Counted from the stretch's first letter, positions 37,279-47,306 are shown. The stretch is 64,000 bases of DNA from Rhizobium herbae (GCF_019511375.1 NZ_JAEUAO010000002.1:558001-622000); one strand, 5' to 3'. Notes: generated from the sequence alone by a model not told the origin. Made by a program: numbers and translations.

Positions 37279-37671
37279 ATGCGGACTGAATTGAAGAGCC
37301 ATATGCCTCACGTCGACGAGGCGCTCCCGGATGTGATGATGCGCATCGTCTCCGAGCTCTATGACGTGGCTTATCTGATCGAGCGGATCGAACCGATGTT
37401 GAGCGATATCCATGGTGAAGCCGTTCTGGATTCAGCCGACCGCATCAAGGTTCTGCAGGGGATCGATCTCGCCGTTCAGAAGACGCGCGGTCTGGCCGAA
37501 TTCATCGACACTGTGACGGCGGCTATTCCGCAGCACTGGCTGGTTGACGTGACAACCGCCCTCAACCTGGTCAAGCTGGCAGACATGCAGAAATCGCTCG
37601 GCAACGGCTTGCTTCGGCACGGTCATTCACAGCCACTGACAGAAGCCGCCGGCGATTTCGAAGCCTTCTAG
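37279..37671 (+). CDS. cheT: CheT, small chemotaxis protein of the rhizobial che operon
   Basis: This 130-residue all-helical soluble protein lies directly after cheD, the position of cheT (orf10) in Sinorhizobium meliloti, where it interacts with CheR and is needed for normal chemotaxis. The core LYDVAYLIERIEPML and VQKTRGLAEFIDTVTAA segments have no catalytic motif. The ATG at 37279 follows GAGGGCGAGT. Identity rests on position, length and helix pattern. Confidence 0.85.
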   Translation: MRTELKSHMPHVDEALPDVMMRIVSELYDVAYLIERIEPMLSDIHGEAVLDSADRIKVLQGIDLAVQKTRGLAEFIDTVTAAIPQHWLVDVTTALNLVKLADMQKSLGNGLLRHGHSQPLTEAAGDFEAF

Positions 37672-37961
37672 GCGCAGCTACTTTTCGCTCGATTCGCTAA
37701 ACGCCGCCTTGGTACCGACGCGGCGGTCGCGTTTTGTGCCGTCATTCCCGAAATCGTTGTTGCACTGCCGTCAAAAGCAGGTCTTCAAGACAAGTTCGCG
37801 CAAGTTTCGTTTCCTAGTGTGCCAATCGGGGTTGGTAGATTTGGTGTGATTTGACGAAGGCCACGGACCGAATCGATCCGACAATCCCGAATGTTTGGAT
37901 CTGTGCATGTCCCGGGCGATGTTGCCGGTAGGGAACATGCGCCACTGGGTGCGGAAACAGA
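37672..37961 (+). other. Intergenic region between cheT and fliF
   Basis: About 290 bases without a supported gene on either strand. It is likely to hold the fliF leader and possibly its promoter; no strong terminator for the che operon is seen. Confidence 0.5.
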
Positions 37962-39650
37962 ATGAATCTGTTGGATCAACTATCGACGGTCACGAAAAAC
38001 CTGGCAAGTCTCGGCCAGGGCAAGCTGATCGCGCTGATTGCAGCCGGCGTCGTCGCAGTCGGGATCGTTCTCGCTGCCGGCCTTTACGTCAACAAGCCAT
38101 CCTATGAGACGCTTTATGTTGGGCTCGAAAGCAGCGACCTCAATCAGGTCAGCGTCGCGCTCGCCGAAGCGAATATCGACTTTGCCGTGGGCGCTGATGG
38201 GTCGAGCGTGCAGGTGCCCGTCGGCATGACCGGCAAGGCTCGCCTCTATCTGGCCGAGCGCGGCCTGCCCAATAGCGCCAACGCCGGATACGAACTCTTC
38301 GACAATGTCGGCTCGCTGGGCCTTACCTCCTTTATGCAGGAAGTCACCCGCGTCCGTGCGCTCGAGGGCGAAATCGCCCGCACCATCCAGCAGATTTCCG
38401 GGATTGCCGCCGCCCGCGTCCACATCGTCATGGCCGACCGGGGCAGCTTCCGCAAGACGGAACAGAAACCGACGGCCTCGGTGATGATCCGGGCGAGCGC
38501 CAACATCGGCCGCAACGCTGCAGCATCCATCCGCCATCTGGTGGCTTCGTCCGTTCCGGGCCTGAGCATCGATGACGTCACCATCCTCGATTCCGCCGGC
38601 CAGCTTCTGGCCTCCGGCGATGATCCTGCCAACAGCGCCATGAATCAGTCGCTGGGCATCGTCCAGAATGTTCAGCAGGAAATCGAGAGCAATATCGACA
38701 AGGCGCTCGCACCTTTCCTTGGTATGGACAACTTCCGCGCCAGCGTCACCGCCCAGCTGAACACCGATACCCAGCAGATCCAGGAAACGGTCTTCGATCC
38801 GGAATCCCGCGTCGAGCGCTCGACCCGTATCATCAAGGAAGAACAGAAATCCAGCCAGCAGCAGGCGGACAACGCGGCGACCGTACAGCAGAACGTTCCA
38901 CAGGCTGCACCGCAGGGCAACACGACTGGACCTCAGTCGAACGACCAGACCGAAAAAAAGGAAGAGCAGACCAACTACGAGATCAACTCAAAGACTGTAG
39001 CGACGGTCAAAAGCAGCTATACGGTCGAGAAACTCTCCGTCGCCGTGGTGGTCAACCGCGGCCGCGTTGCCGCCATGGTCGGCGAAGGCGCCGACCAGGC
39101 GAAGATCGATGCCTATATAAAGGACATGCAGAAGATCGTCGCGTCGGCCGTGGGCCTCGATCCGGCCCGCGGCGACGTGATCACGCTGACCGCCATGGAC
39201 TTCGTCAACGCGCAGCTGCTCGACGAGCCGGTCTCAGGTCCCGGCATCATGGAGACGCTGACCCGGAATCTCGGTGGCATCATCAACGCGCTTGCCTTCG
39301 TCGCAGTCGCAGTCGTGGTCGTCTGGATGGGCATGCGTCCGCTGGCCCGCTCGATGGGAATCGGCACGGGTGCCACGGCTCTTGCCGAAAACGAAGCCGT
39401 TGGCCTCGAGCTGCCGGATTTCTCGCCTGCCACGACGGGTGCCGCGGGCGGGGCGCTGATGGAAGGCTTCGGTTCCGACTTCGGCTTCGACAGCACCGAC
39501 GACTTGCTCAGCCTCGGCGACGACAGCGAAGGCGGTTTCAATCGCCGGGTCAAGGAAGGCCCCGAACGCAGGCTTGCCCGCATGGTCGAGATCAGCGAGG
39601 AGCGCGCCGCCAAGATCCTTCGCAAGTGGGTTGCAGAAAAGGCGGCTTAG
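37962..39650 (+). CDS. fliF: Flagellar MS-ring protein FliF
   Basis: FliF builds the inner-membrane MS ring, the base of the flagellum. The 562-residue protein has two membrane segments (about 18–45 and 440–460) around a large periplasmic region with YLAERGLPNSANAGYELFD and RVHIVMADRGSFRK ring motifs. The C-terminal helix (RRLARMVEISEERAAKILRKW) binds FliG. The low-complexity insert around residues 295–345 is Gln/Asn/Lys rich. A strong terminator follows. Confidence 0.98.
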   Translation: MNLLDQLSTVTKNLASLGQGKLIALIAAGVVAVGIVLAAGLYVNKPSYETLYVGLESSDLNQVSVALAEANIDFAVGADGSSVQVPVGMTGKARLYLAERGLPNSANAGYELFDNVGSLGLTSFMQEVTRVRALEGEIARTIQQISGIAAARVHIVMADRGSFRKTEQKPTASVMIRASANIGRNAAASIRHLVASSVPGLSIDDVTILDSAGQLLASGDDPANSAMNQSLGIVQNVQQEIESNIDKALAPFLGMDNFRASVTAQLNTDTQQIQETVFDPESRVERSTRIIKEEQKSSQQQADNAATVQQNVPQAAPQGNTTGPQSNDQTEKKEEQTNYEINSKTVATVKSSYTVEKLSVAVVVNRGRVAAMVGEGADQAKIDAYIKDMQKIVASAVGLDPARGDVITLTAMDFVNAQLLDEPVSGPGIMETLTRNLGGIINALAFVAVAVVVVWMGMRPLARSMGIGTGATALAENEAVGLELPDFSPATTGAAGGALMEGFGSDFGFDSTDDLLSLGDDSEGGFNRRVKEGPERRLARMVEISEERAAKILRKWVAEKAA

Positions 39651-39677
39651 CCTTCGTCCGAACATGGGCCCGTAAAT

Positions 39678-39704
39678 AAAAACCCGCCGTTCAGGCGGGT
39701 TTTT
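39678..39704 (+). terminator. Intrinsic terminator after fliF
   Basis: AAAACCCGCC and GGCGGGTTTT form a strong stem with loop GTTCA, followed by a T-run, 27 bases after the fliF stop. Confidence 0.93.
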
Positions 39705-40469
39705 CGTCTTGAAGCGCCGCTCGGTCTGCTGGAAATAGACGCCTGCCCATTTCCTGTATTGCCGGAAGCCTTTGGCGGCTCTGCAAGAATCGCGAGGCGA
39801 CAGGTCAACGTAACGCCACGCGCCGAGATTCGTTATATTTAACCAATGGTTAATTTCCGCCCGAAGGGGCAGGCTTTGGTCTGAGATTTTGTCCGCCGCG
39901 TGCCATGTATTGATTCAAAAAATCCGGATGACTGCAAAATTACAGAAATATTACAGAAATACTATTTAGATTTATACTTCGGTTCCCACGGCCAAGCGGA
40001 AAAATAGACATCAAAGGCTCTGATGCAATTCGGCAACAGCGCCGGAAAACAAATAAGGAAAGAGAAGAATCGGCAATTTCGATTTGGCGGGCTGACACTG
40101 GTTTAAAGAGCGTTTTTTTGCGGAACGGTACCAATGTTGCGCCCGCCAGTTTGCTGGAAAATGCCGATAAGAGCTAATCTACAAATAAATATCGTTTAAT
40201 ATCAGGTAATTATGAAGCATCCTGTCTTAGGCTGTCATTTTCGATCGGTGTACGGACGTGTCGGATTCGAATCGCTCCATGAAACCCGCCAAAAGTAAAT
40301 CACGAGAAGGAGGGTAGTAGTTTTTCGCGGGGAGCGATGTACATTTTGTGTAGTGATTCGCGTACTAATTTGCGTCGGGTTAAGGAAAGCGGAATGCCTT
40401 GATCCGGGTGTCGGCGGCGGCAAACAGCGCTTGAATGAGCACGGACGAATCCATCACGGGGGTAATGTC
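39705..40469. other. Long AT-rich control region upstream of visN
   Basis: This stretch of about 765 bases is clearly more AT-rich than its surroundings, especially 39820–40250, and holds no supported gene. Short frames on the minus strand lack ribosome-binding sites. It contains a perfect CtrA-type box and probably the promoters of visNR; the size suggests several regulator sites. Confidence 0.6.
39839..39853. promoter_or_regulatory. CtrA-type box upstream of visN
   Basis: TTAACCAATGGTTAA is a perfect TTAA-N7-TTAA, the CtrA full-site consensus of alphaproteobacteria, and also a near-perfect palindrome. It lies about 615 bases before the visN start. Confidence 0.5.
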
Positions 40470-41210
40470 ATGGATTCTCTACAGACAGAGATCGCAATCT
40501 GGCCGGTGCCGGTCGTTTCGGTGCGCGGTGCCGGACGAGGATTTTCGAAAGAACAACTGATCCGCAGGCTCGGCGAGTTTGCGGAACGTGGCAACCTCAG
40601 CAAGGGGCTTGCCGCATTGACGGAGTATGTCGGCGCCACCCACTATCTTCTGGCTCGCTATGACCTGTCGCAAGACGACGGTCTGGATTTCGTCGTGTGC
40701 TCGGATTGGCCGTTCGACGTGGTCAAGCGGCTCGGCAAGGTGCTGTCGCAGCTCCATTCCAAAACCAACGAGATGCAGAAATGTCTTTCCGTCATGCAGC
40801 CGGTCTTCATGGGCCTGCCGGATGACATCGACGTCAGCCGCGGCATCAGCCGTGAGTATTGTGCAGTCACCTTTAACGTCGGACGCGCCCGCCTGTCCCT
40901 GATGCTTCTCTTCCCCCAGGATGTCATTCTCTCGCAAGAGAGCTTGAGGGATATCGGTCTGCTGGCCGGATATTTTGCGAGCTTTACCAAGGAGCACGGC
41001 ACCCGCGTCGATCGAGAATTCGAACTGACGGAACGCGAGCTCGAATGCCTCTTCTGGATTGCCGAGGGCAAGACCAGCGATGAGATTGCCGTCATCCTCG
41101 GCATCTCCCGCAACACCATCAACAACTACATCACCAGCGTGATGCGCAAGACCGCGACGAAGACCCGTTCCGAGGCGATCGCCTACGCTGTTCGAAACAA
41201 CCTCGTCTAG
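40470..41210 (+). CDS. visN: LuxR-family motility master regulator VisN
   Basis: VisN and VisR together activate the rhizobial flagellar and chemotaxis hierarchy (via rem in Sinorhizobium). The 246-residue protein has an N-terminal autoinducer-binding-like domain and a C-terminal LuxR helix-turn-helix (LTERELECLFWIAEGKTSDEI… NTINNYITSVMRK). The ATG at 40470 follows CGGGGGTAA; an upstream extension of 39 codons has no family character. visR follows after 10 bases. Confidence 0.93.
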   Translation: MDSLQTEIAIWPVPVVSVRGAGRGFSKEQLIRRLGEFAERGNLSKGLAALTEYVGATHYLLARYDLSQDDGLDFVVCSDWPFDVVKRLGKVLSQLHSKTNEMQKCLSVMQPVFMGLPDDIDVSRGISREYCAVTFNVGRARLSLMLLFPQDVILSQESLRDIGLLAGYFASFTKEHGTRVDREFELTERELECLFWIAEGKTSDEIAVILGISRNTINNYITSVMRKTATKTRSEAIAYAVRNNLV

Positions 41211-41220
41211 GAATGCGGCC

Positions 41221-41967
41221 ATGACCTTTTTCCTCTCGAATAACCGCGCCGCAGATGACCATAAGGGAGGACGGCTGCAAGCCAGGGCGTCGCGGGCGGC
41301 AACGCTCGTTACCCGGCTGCAAGGCATGCAGAAGCAGATCAACGCCAAGAACTTCTCGGTGCTGCGGTTGAACGGAAACGGCCTGCCTGCGTCATGCAAG
41401 CTGACCTGCGTGCTTGATAACTGGGGTGCCGCGGCCGAAGCCATGACGCGCGAACTGGTGGCGGTCTATGGCGGCGAAATGCTTCAGCATCTGGATGTCT
41501 CGCTGCTGCCGCTTCTGTGGAACGGCATGGGCGACCACCAGACTGCGGAGGCGCCGGATTTCGGTCGATTCACCCGTCGGCTGGAAGCGCGCCTCTTGCC
41601 CTATTGCGGCATTGCCCTGCCGGTCAGGCTCGGCGCACAGGGCAATGGCTATGTCGTGTTCACCGGCAGCTACATCGACCTGACAAGCGAGGTCATCATC
41701 GATCTGCACGGCCGCGCCTGCCAGGTCATGACCGACCTGCTTGCCGCCGACGAGCGGCGCATGCTGCCGGCCGAAGCGCTGAGCGACCGCGAGATCGGCT
41801 GCCTGCAGATGGCCGGCGATGGCTATATCAGCGAAGAGATCGCCGAGAAGATGGGGCTGTCGGTGCATACGGTCAATGCCTACCTTGGCGCAGCGACGAC
41901 CAAGCTGGATTCGGTCAACAGAATCCAGGCGATCGCCAAGGCCATTCGTCTCGGTTATATCAGCTGA
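41221..41967 (+). CDS. visR: LuxR-family motility master regulator VisR
   Basis: The 248-residue partner of VisN has a divergent sensor domain and a C-terminal LuxR-type domain (LSDREIGCLQMAGDGYISEEIAEKMGLSVHTVNAYLGAATTKL). VisN and VisR are thought to act as a heteromer. It is co-transcribed with visN and converges on the unknown gene at 42003. Confidence 0.93.
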   Translation: MTFFLSNNRAADDHKGGRLQARASRAATLVTRLQGMQKQINAKNFSVLRLNGNGLPASCKLTCVLDNWGAAAEAMTRELVAVYGGEMLQHLDVSLLPLLWNGMGDHQTAEAPDFGRFTRRLEARLLPYCGIALPVRLGAQGNGYVVFTGSYIDLTSEVIIDLHGRACQVMTDLLAADERRMLPAEALSDREIGCLQMAGDGYISEEIAEKMGLSVHTVNAYLGAATTKLDSVNRIQAIAKAIRLGYIS

Positions 41968-42002
41968 TTGGATTTTTGGCCGTCATGGCCGGTTATCGCC
42001 GC

Positions 42003-42443
42003 TCAACTCGCAAGGGCGGTCGGATAGGATTTTACGAATTTCGCAGCGTTGAGGCTGTTTTCCAGGAACGCTGTATTTTCGTCCGGATCGCTGGACGGGC
42101 TCTTGAATGCGATATGGTTGATCTCGAGGCCGGCTGTATCCTTGCCGAGCGCCAGTCGGGCATAGACCGTGACGCCGTCCGGCTTCAACTCGAGATCGAG
42201 CGAGATTTCCGGTTCGGTACCCCAGTCCAACGTGTAGTTGCCGCCGATACCGAAATTTACGGTACCGGGAAGAAAATAGAGCTCCGCCGCGGAGGAAACC
42301 AGGTCGGCGAGGCTACCGTGTGATTCAAAGCGAAGCAGCGCGATATAGTCGGCTGCATCGATCAGACGCAATTCAGTCGCAACAGGACGAATAGCATCGG
42401 CTACAATTTTTTCGCGCTGTTCGGAATATTCGCATTTTTTCAT
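42003..42443 (-). CDS. Conserved hypothetical protein of the flagellar cluster
   Basis: This 146-residue soluble protein begins MKKCEYSEQREKIVADAIRP and has a beta-rich centre (ELYFLPGTVNFGIGGNYTLDWG, EISLDLELKPDGV). It starts five bases after the flhB stop on the same strand, so it is the last gene of the flhB transcript. No known motif, signal peptide or membrane segment was recognised. Location suggests an export- or switch-related role. Confidence 0.8.
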   Translation of the reverse strand: MKKCEYSEQREKIVADAIRPVATELRLIDAADYIALLRFESHGSLADLVSSAAELYFLPGTVNFGIGGNYTLDWGTEPEISLDLELKPDGVTVYARLALGKDTAGLEINHIAFKSPSSDPDENTAFLENSLNAAKFVKSYPTALAS

Positions 42444-42448
42444 GTCTT

Positions 42449-43525
42449 TTACGTCACCCGTTTCGGCTGCGTGGCATAGATCCGGTGGATGAGTTCGGCG
42501 ACGGCCTTATAAAACACCGGTGGAATCACACTATCGACCGAGACTTGCGCAAACATTGAGCGTGCGAGAGGCGGGTCCTCAAAAACGGGGATGCCGTTCT
42601 CCTCTGCAATCTCGCGGATTTTCAGCGCGACAAGGTCCTGTCCCTTGGCTACGACGACCGGCGCATCGCCTTCCTCGCGCACGTAGCGGAGCGCGACGGC
42701 ATAGTGGGTCGGGTTGGCGATGACCAGCGTGGCACGCGGAACAGAGGTGATCATGCGCCGGCGGGCGCGGTCGCGAGCGATCGAACGCAGCCGGGCGCGG
42801 ACGATCGGATCGCCCTGCGACTGCTTCAGCTCTTCCTTGACCTCCTGCTTGGTCATTCTGAGTTCGGTGTACCAGTGGTACCGTGTCCAGAAAAAATCCA
42901 CGGCGGCGATGATGCAGGTCGAGATCAGGATGACGATCATGATCTGGTTGAGATCGCCCGACATCGTCGCGAGGATTGTCAGCGGATCGGAAAACATCGA
43001 ATCGAGCGTGGCGTAGTAGTCGTTCCAGAGCGTCAGGACGATGATGATCGAGACGATCAGGATCTTGAACAGCGCCTTGGCGAATTCGACGAGGCCCTGT
43101 ATGCCGTAAATCCGCTTCCAGCCGGCCATCGGCGAAATGCGGTTCAGCTTCGGCGCGATCCGGTCGAACACCGGCGTCGGAAGATTCTGCAGGATGGACG
43201 AGCCGATACCGAACACGATGAGCAGCGTGAAGAACGGGATCATCAGCGCGCTCGCCTTCCAGAGAAGATGCGAGACTAGCGCCACCACATCCGTGGCGGT
43301 GTCGATGCGCCACGCCTCCGGTTGCTCGAAGATGTCCTTGAGCGATTCGGCGACGGTCGAAAAACCCTGGGGGAGAAAGAAGACGATGAAAATATAGGTG
43401 GCGACGACCGAGGCGAACATCGTCACCTCGCGCGAAAAGGGAGTGTTGCCCTTTTCAATGGCGTCGTTCATTTTCTTTTCAGACGGCGATTCTGTTTTGC
43501 TGTCTTTGTCCTGATCGTCCGACAT
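42449..43525 (-). CDS. flhB: Flagellar type III export gate protein FlhB
   Basis: FlhB, with FlhA and FliPQR, forms the export gate and switches substrate specificity by self-cleavage. The 358-residue protein has four membrane segments in the N-terminal 220 residues and the cytoplasmic domain with the NPTH cleavage motif ([15 protein letters not shown]). The charged N-terminal tail ([17 protein letters not shown]) is typical. Confidence 0.98.
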   Translation of the reverse strand: MSDDQDKDSKTESPSEKKMNDAIEKGNTPFSREVTMFASVVATYIFIVFFLPQGFSTVAESLKDIFEQPEAWRIDTATDVVALVSHLLWKASALMIPFFTLLIVFGIGSSILQNLPTPVFDRIAPKLNRISPMAGWKRIYGIQGLVEFAKALFKILIVSIIIVLTLWNDYYATLDSMFSDPLTILATMSGDLNQIMIVILISTCIIAAVDFFWTRYHWYTELRMTKQEVKEELKQSQGDPIVRARLRSIARDRARRRMITSVPRATLVIANPTHYAVALRYVREEGDAPVVVAKGQDLVALKIREIAEENGIPVFEDPPLARSMFAQVSVDSVIPPVFYKAVAELIHRIYATQPKRVT

Positions 43526-43652
43526 CCGATGAAGGTCTCTTGCTCCTGAGGGCGGCCGCTGCCGTCAAGCGGTTGTGGGCCGAGGTCGCGGAGGATGCAA
43601 GAAAGTTATACGCAGAATCGCGGCGCTTCACAGAAACCGAGATGCAGCCAGC

Positions 43653-43685
43653 AAAAAGCCCCTGAACCGGCGTGCAAGGGCTTTG
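43653..43685 (-). terminator. Intrinsic terminator of the motA–fliM–fliN–fliG transcript
   Basis: On the minus strand AAAGCCC and GGGCTTT pair around a 17-base loop and are followed by TTGC, about 45 bases after the fliG stop, in front of flhB. Confidence 0.65.
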
Positions 43686-43729
43686 CGTTTTGCAGTCAGG
43701 CAGGCAGCGCAGCGAGGCGCCGCACAGGG

Positions 43730-44761
43730 TCAGGCTGCGGCTGCATCCCGATCCTTGAGCTCGATTTGGCCGCTGGACGCGAGACGAATGGCTTCCTGGG
43801 TGATCGAACGCCGGGCAATCGCGATATCGCGCGGGTTGATGCCGGCATCGCCGGCCGCGAGATCCGATTCGATCATGCGGCGCTGGCGGGCGCCGATGGC
43901 AGCGAGCACCGCTTCGCGCAGCTCCATGCTCGATCCGCGCAGCGCCATGGTGATGATTTCGCTCGACACGTCGTTGAAAAGCTGAACGCGGCTGCGCTGC
44001 GGCATCGTGAGGACGTCGTCGAAGAGAAAGATCTTCGGACGGACCTTCTTGACCGCTTCGGTGTTGATCGATGCGAGCGATGCAAGAAGCGTATCGACCT
44101 GGGTCTTCTCCAGCTCGTTCATCACTTCTGCAATCTTGTTGGATCCAGCCGAGTTGCGGTCTGCGTCCAGCTCGCGCATCAGCTCCACGACACGCGTCTC
44201 GATGATTTGAGCGGCCTTTGGGCTGACATTCTTCATGTTGACGGCGCGGTTGATGATATCGGCGCGGCTGCTTTCCGGCAGCTGCAGCAGAACCTTGGCG
44301 CCGAAGGTCGACGGCATCATCGACAACACATAGGCGATCGTCTGCGGGTGTTCCTTGCCGAGATGCTGGGCTACGTAGACCGGATCGGAGTCCTGCAGGC
44401 GATCCCAGATATTGGCTTCATATGCTGCGAAAGTTGCGCGGCGGCCCAGCAGCCCGTCCACTTCGTCGGGTGTCAGGCCCTCTTCGAGAATGCCTTCGAT
44501 GGCCTTGGCATTGTCCATCAGGCCGGCGCCTTCAGTGAACAGGTCCTCGAACTCATTGACCAGGATTTCCAGTTCGTGGGGCGGTATCGACCGAAGCGAC
44601 TGGGCCGAGGCGATGATGCCCTGCAGTTCGCTTTGGGTGAAGAACTTTAACAATTTTCCGGCGACCGGCTTGCCCATCGCAAGCAGAACGGCTGCGGCCT
44701 TGTCCATTTGACTGAGGGGCTTCGTCGGCGCGGAAGCTTCAAAATTGTCGAAATCCATCAT
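43730..44761 (-). CDS. fliG: Flagellar motor switch protein FliG
   Basis: FliG couples stator movement to rotor torque. The 343-residue protein has the three usual domains: AAAVLLAMGKPVAGKLLKFF at the N-terminus, the central EHPQTIAYVLSMMP (EHPQ motif), and the charged torque helix near the end (LALRGSSMELREAVLAAIGARQRRMIESDL). The ATG at 44761 follows GAGG at good spacing; the frame extends further upstream without a better start. It lies 29 bases after fliN. Confidence 0.96.
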   Translation of the reverse strand: MMDFDNFEASAPTKPLSQMDKAAAVLLAMGKPVAGKLLKFFTQSELQGIIASAQSLRSIPPHELEILVNEFEDLFTEGAGLMDNAKAIEGILEEGLTPDEVDGLLGRRATFAAYEANIWDRLQDSDPVYVAQHLGKEHPQTIAYVLSMMPSTFGAKVLLQLPESSRADIINRAVNMKNVSPKAAQIIETRVVELMRELDADRNSAGSNKIAEVMNELEKTQVDTLLASLASINTEAVKKVRPKIFLFDDVLTMPQRSRVQLFNDVSSEIITMALRGSSMELREAVLAAIGARQRRMIESDLAAGDAGINPRDIAIARRSITQEAIRLASSGQIELKDRDAAAA

Positions 44762-44790
44762 GGATTGATCCTCATAACCCGTGATCGGGT

Positions 44791-45414
44791 TCAAACTTTA
44801 CCGGTACCCTTGATCTCGATGAGTTTAACACCGAAACGTGTCTCGTCCTCGTCGAGCACGGTAATCTCGCCGCGGCCGATCACACGGCCGTTGACGACGA
44901 TTTCGACCGGCTCGCCGATCTTGCGGTCGAGCGCGATGGTTGCGCCCTCCGTCAGGTTCATCAGGCCGGAGACCTGCATCCGGCTGGTGCCCAGAACGAT
45001 CTGAACATCGATAGGGATGTCCATGATCAGGTCGAGATTGGCCGTCATGCCGCTGCCCGGCTCGGTGGAGGACGTTTCCTCGAAGCTGCTCGAACCGCCG
45101 AAATCGCTGCCGCCGAACGATCCGGCGTCAAACGATGAGCCGGCTGCGCCCTGGTCCAGGTCGCCGAAGCTGCTGCTGTCGCCGAAATCGCCGCCGAAAC
45201 TGCTGAGATCGGTCTCGGTCCCGAACGTGCTGCCGAAATCCGATGTTTCGCCCACCGACGTGGCCGCGAAATCCATGCCGAAATCGGTCGCCGGAGCAGT
45301 GCCTGCAGCGTTGCTTTGCAGGACGCCACGCAGATCGTCGATGGCCTGATCGAGCTCGGCATCCCCGGCGCTCAGGATCGTCTTGTCTTCAATTCGTGCT
45401 TTCTTCGGTGCCAT
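44791..45414 (-). CDS. fliN: Flagellar motor switch protein FliN, with an FG-rich N-terminal region
   Basis: FliN forms the bottom of the C-ring. The C-terminal SpoA domain (about 125–205: [38 protein letters not shown]) is standard. In front of it is a Gly/Ser/Phe-rich, acidic linker (44–111) containing eight FG dipeptides in SSFGG and SDFGG-type repeats. The protein is therefore 207 residues, well above enterobacterial FliN. The ATG at 45414 was chosen because an upstream extension overlaps the fliM end. Confidence 0.95.
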   Translation of the reverse strand: MAPKKARIEDKTILSAGDAELDQAIDDLRGVLQSNAAGTAPATDFGMDFAATSVGETSDFGSTFGTETDLSSFGGDFGDSSSFGDLDQGAAGSSFDAGSFGGSDFGGSSSFEETSSTEPGSGMTANLDLIMDIPIDVQIVLGTSRMQVSGLMNLTEGATIALDRKIGEPVEIVVNGRVIGRGEITVLDEDETRFGVKLIEIKGTGKV

Positions 45415-45475
45415 GTGCGAACTATTCCAGTTGAAACTTGCCCCAACCATGCTGCCGGGTAAGGCAGGGGGGTTT

Positions 45476-46423
45476 TTAACTCATGAGATGGTGGAGAATG
45501 TCGCTCTCCGAACCGTGGGTATCCTTGATCCGAACCGTATATCTTGCGCCGGACCGGCCGAGCTCGCAGACATAGAGGTCGCGGCCGTTGGCGCTGATTT
45601 CGACACGCACGTCCTTGGCGTCCTGGAAGGGAATGACATCGCCCGGCTGCAGGCGGCTGATCTTATCGAGGGTCAGGTCCTCAAGCCTGATGCGGGCTTC
45701 GAGGTCGACGGCCGAGCGGCGGACCTGCTGCTCCAGCTGTTCGCTCCACGCGCTCTTGGCCTTGCGGGCCTGCCCGATGCCTTTTGGGAAGACAACGGTG
45801 GTCTTCAGCAGGACCTGCTGCGGCACGATGATCGAGAACGTCGAGAGTACCGGACCAAGGCCCATCGTTACGTTGACGCAGGCGGCAAAGACATCCTTGA
45901 CATCCGGGTCGGCAGCCGGCCGCTCGGTGGCATTGTGGGGCCGTGCGACGGACGGCTCGAAGCCGCCGGCAGCGCTGACGGCCGATTTGAGCACATCGGC
46001 GATCTTTTCGAACACCATGGAGGCAACGTCGAGCTCGATATTGGAGAGCGTTCGCGGCTTCGGTTCTTCAATGGCGTTCGGCGGCGCGCCGAGCAGTATT
46101 TCCATCAGCGTGATGATCACCGGGCTGTCGCAACTGAGAACGATGTCCGGGCACCAGTTGCGCAGGGACACGTCGCACAGCGCCACGCCGTCGCCGAGCC
46201 TGGCGATCAGCTCCGACTTCAGCCCCGTGTCGAAGCCGGCATAGCCGATTTCGATATCGAGGCCGGTCTCGTTCTGGAAGATGTCCGGCAGGAACTCCGC
46301 AAAGACATGGCCGATTTCACTGCACAGCTTGCCAATGGTCCTGGTATCGCCGAGCGCGCCGGTCATGCGGGCGAGCAGCTTGCTGTCGAAGGCGTAGACG
46401 TTGTCTTTCGATGCTGCCGTCAT
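45476..46423 (-). CDS. fliM: Flagellar motor switch protein FliM
   Basis: FliM is the middle C-ring protein that receives CheY2-phosphate. The 315-residue product has a CheC-like middle domain and a C-terminal SpoA domain ([26 protein letters not shown]). The ATG at 46423 lies five bases after the motA stop on this strand; an in-frame ATG 11 codons earlier would overlap motA. The N-terminus is not obviously the classical CheY-binding EIDALL motif. Confidence 0.92.
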   Translation of the reverse strand: MTAASKDNVYAFDSKLLARMTGALGDTRTIGKLCSEIGHVFAEFLPDIFQNETGLDIEIGYAGFDTGLKSELIARLGDGVALCDVSLRNWCPDIVLSCDSPVIITLMEILLGAPPNAIEEPKPRTLSNIELDVASMVFEKIADVLKSAVSAAGGFEPSVARPHNATERPAADPDVKDVFAACVNVTMGLGPVLSTFSIIVPQQVLLKTTVVFPKGIGQARKAKSAWSEQLEQQVRRSAVDLEARIRLEDLTLDKISRLQPGDVIPFQDAKDVRVEISANGRDLYVCELGRSGARYTVRIKDTHGSESDILHHLMS

Positions 46424-46427
46424 GGGA

Positions 46428-47306
46428 TCAAGCCGCCTTGCTTTCGCCGCCGCCACCGGGGTTCATCATTTCCTGCTCAACGGCGTCGATCGACGGGCGC
46501 TCGTAGGCGGAGATGGTCTTGCGGCCGTATTCGAGCGCGACCTGGGGCACCGAACCGTTCATGTAGGCAAGCAGGGTCTGCTTGACGATGATGTAGAGAC
46601 GGTTCTGCTTGTCGCGGACGGCCTTGATGTTGGCGATCACCGGGCTGGCGATGCAATAGGACAGGAAGATGCCGAGCATCGTGCCGACGAGGGCTGCGGC
46701 GATCTTGGCGCCGAGGACCTCCGGCGCCTCGCTGATTGCGCCCATCGCCTTGATGACGCCGAGGACGGCCGCGACGATGCCGATCGCCGGGAAGGCGTCG
46801 CTCATCGTGGTCAGCGCGTGATAAACCTTCATCTTGTCGTGTGTGATGGTATTGATCTCCTCGTCCATCAGCGCCTCGATCTCGTGCGAGCGGGCATTGC
46901 CGATGATGATCAGGCGTACGTAATCGCAAATGAAGGCCGTCAGTTCCTTGTTTTTCAAGACCGTTGGGGCGGACTGGAAGATCGAGGAATCGTCGGGGTT
47001 GTCGATGTGGCTTTCGATCTCGTTGCGCGATTTCGTGCGCAGGTCGCGCATCAGGCTGTAGAGAACGCCCAGAGTATCAAGATAGTTGCGCTCCTTCGGC
47101 ACCCTGTGTGCCAAGGCTTCGCCGAGCGCCTTGCCGGTATCCTTCAACACCTTCATCGAATTGGCCATCACGTAGCCGCCGAGACCGGCGCCGCCGATAA
47201 TGACAAGCTCGAAGGGTTGGTTCAGGATCTCAATGTGGCCACCCATGGCAATGAAGCCGCCAAGGATACAGCCAATCGTCAAGACGAGCCCGATGATGAT
47301 GTTCAT
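46428..47306 (-). CDS. motA: Flagellar stator protein MotA
   Basis: MotA forms the proton channel stator with MotB. The 292-residue protein has four membrane segments, the cytoplasmic [15 protein letters not shown] loop with torque-coupling charges, and the [20 protein letters not shown] segment with conserved channel residues near ASPV. It is the first gene of the minus-strand switch operon and divergent from the DUF1217 gene. Confidence 0.97.
   Translation of the reverse strand: MNIIIGLVLTIGCILGGFIAMGGHIEILNQPFELVIIGGAGLGGYVMANSMKVLKDTGKALGEALAHRVPKERNYLDTLGVLYSLMRDLRTKSRNEIESHIDNPDDSSIFQSAPTVLKNKELTAFICDYVRLIIIGNARSHEIEALMDEEINTITHDKMKVYHALTTMSDAFPAIGIVAAVLGVIKAMGAISEAPEVLGAKIAAALVGTMLGIFLSYCIASPVIANIKAVRDKQNRLYIIVKQTLLAYMNGSVPQVALEYGRKTISAYERPSIDAVEQEMMNPGGGGESKAA

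Noticed and set aside
39940..40423. Short minus-strand frames in the visN control region
   Set aside because: AT-rich, no ribosome-binding sites, and no recognisable protein; more likely regulatory DNA.
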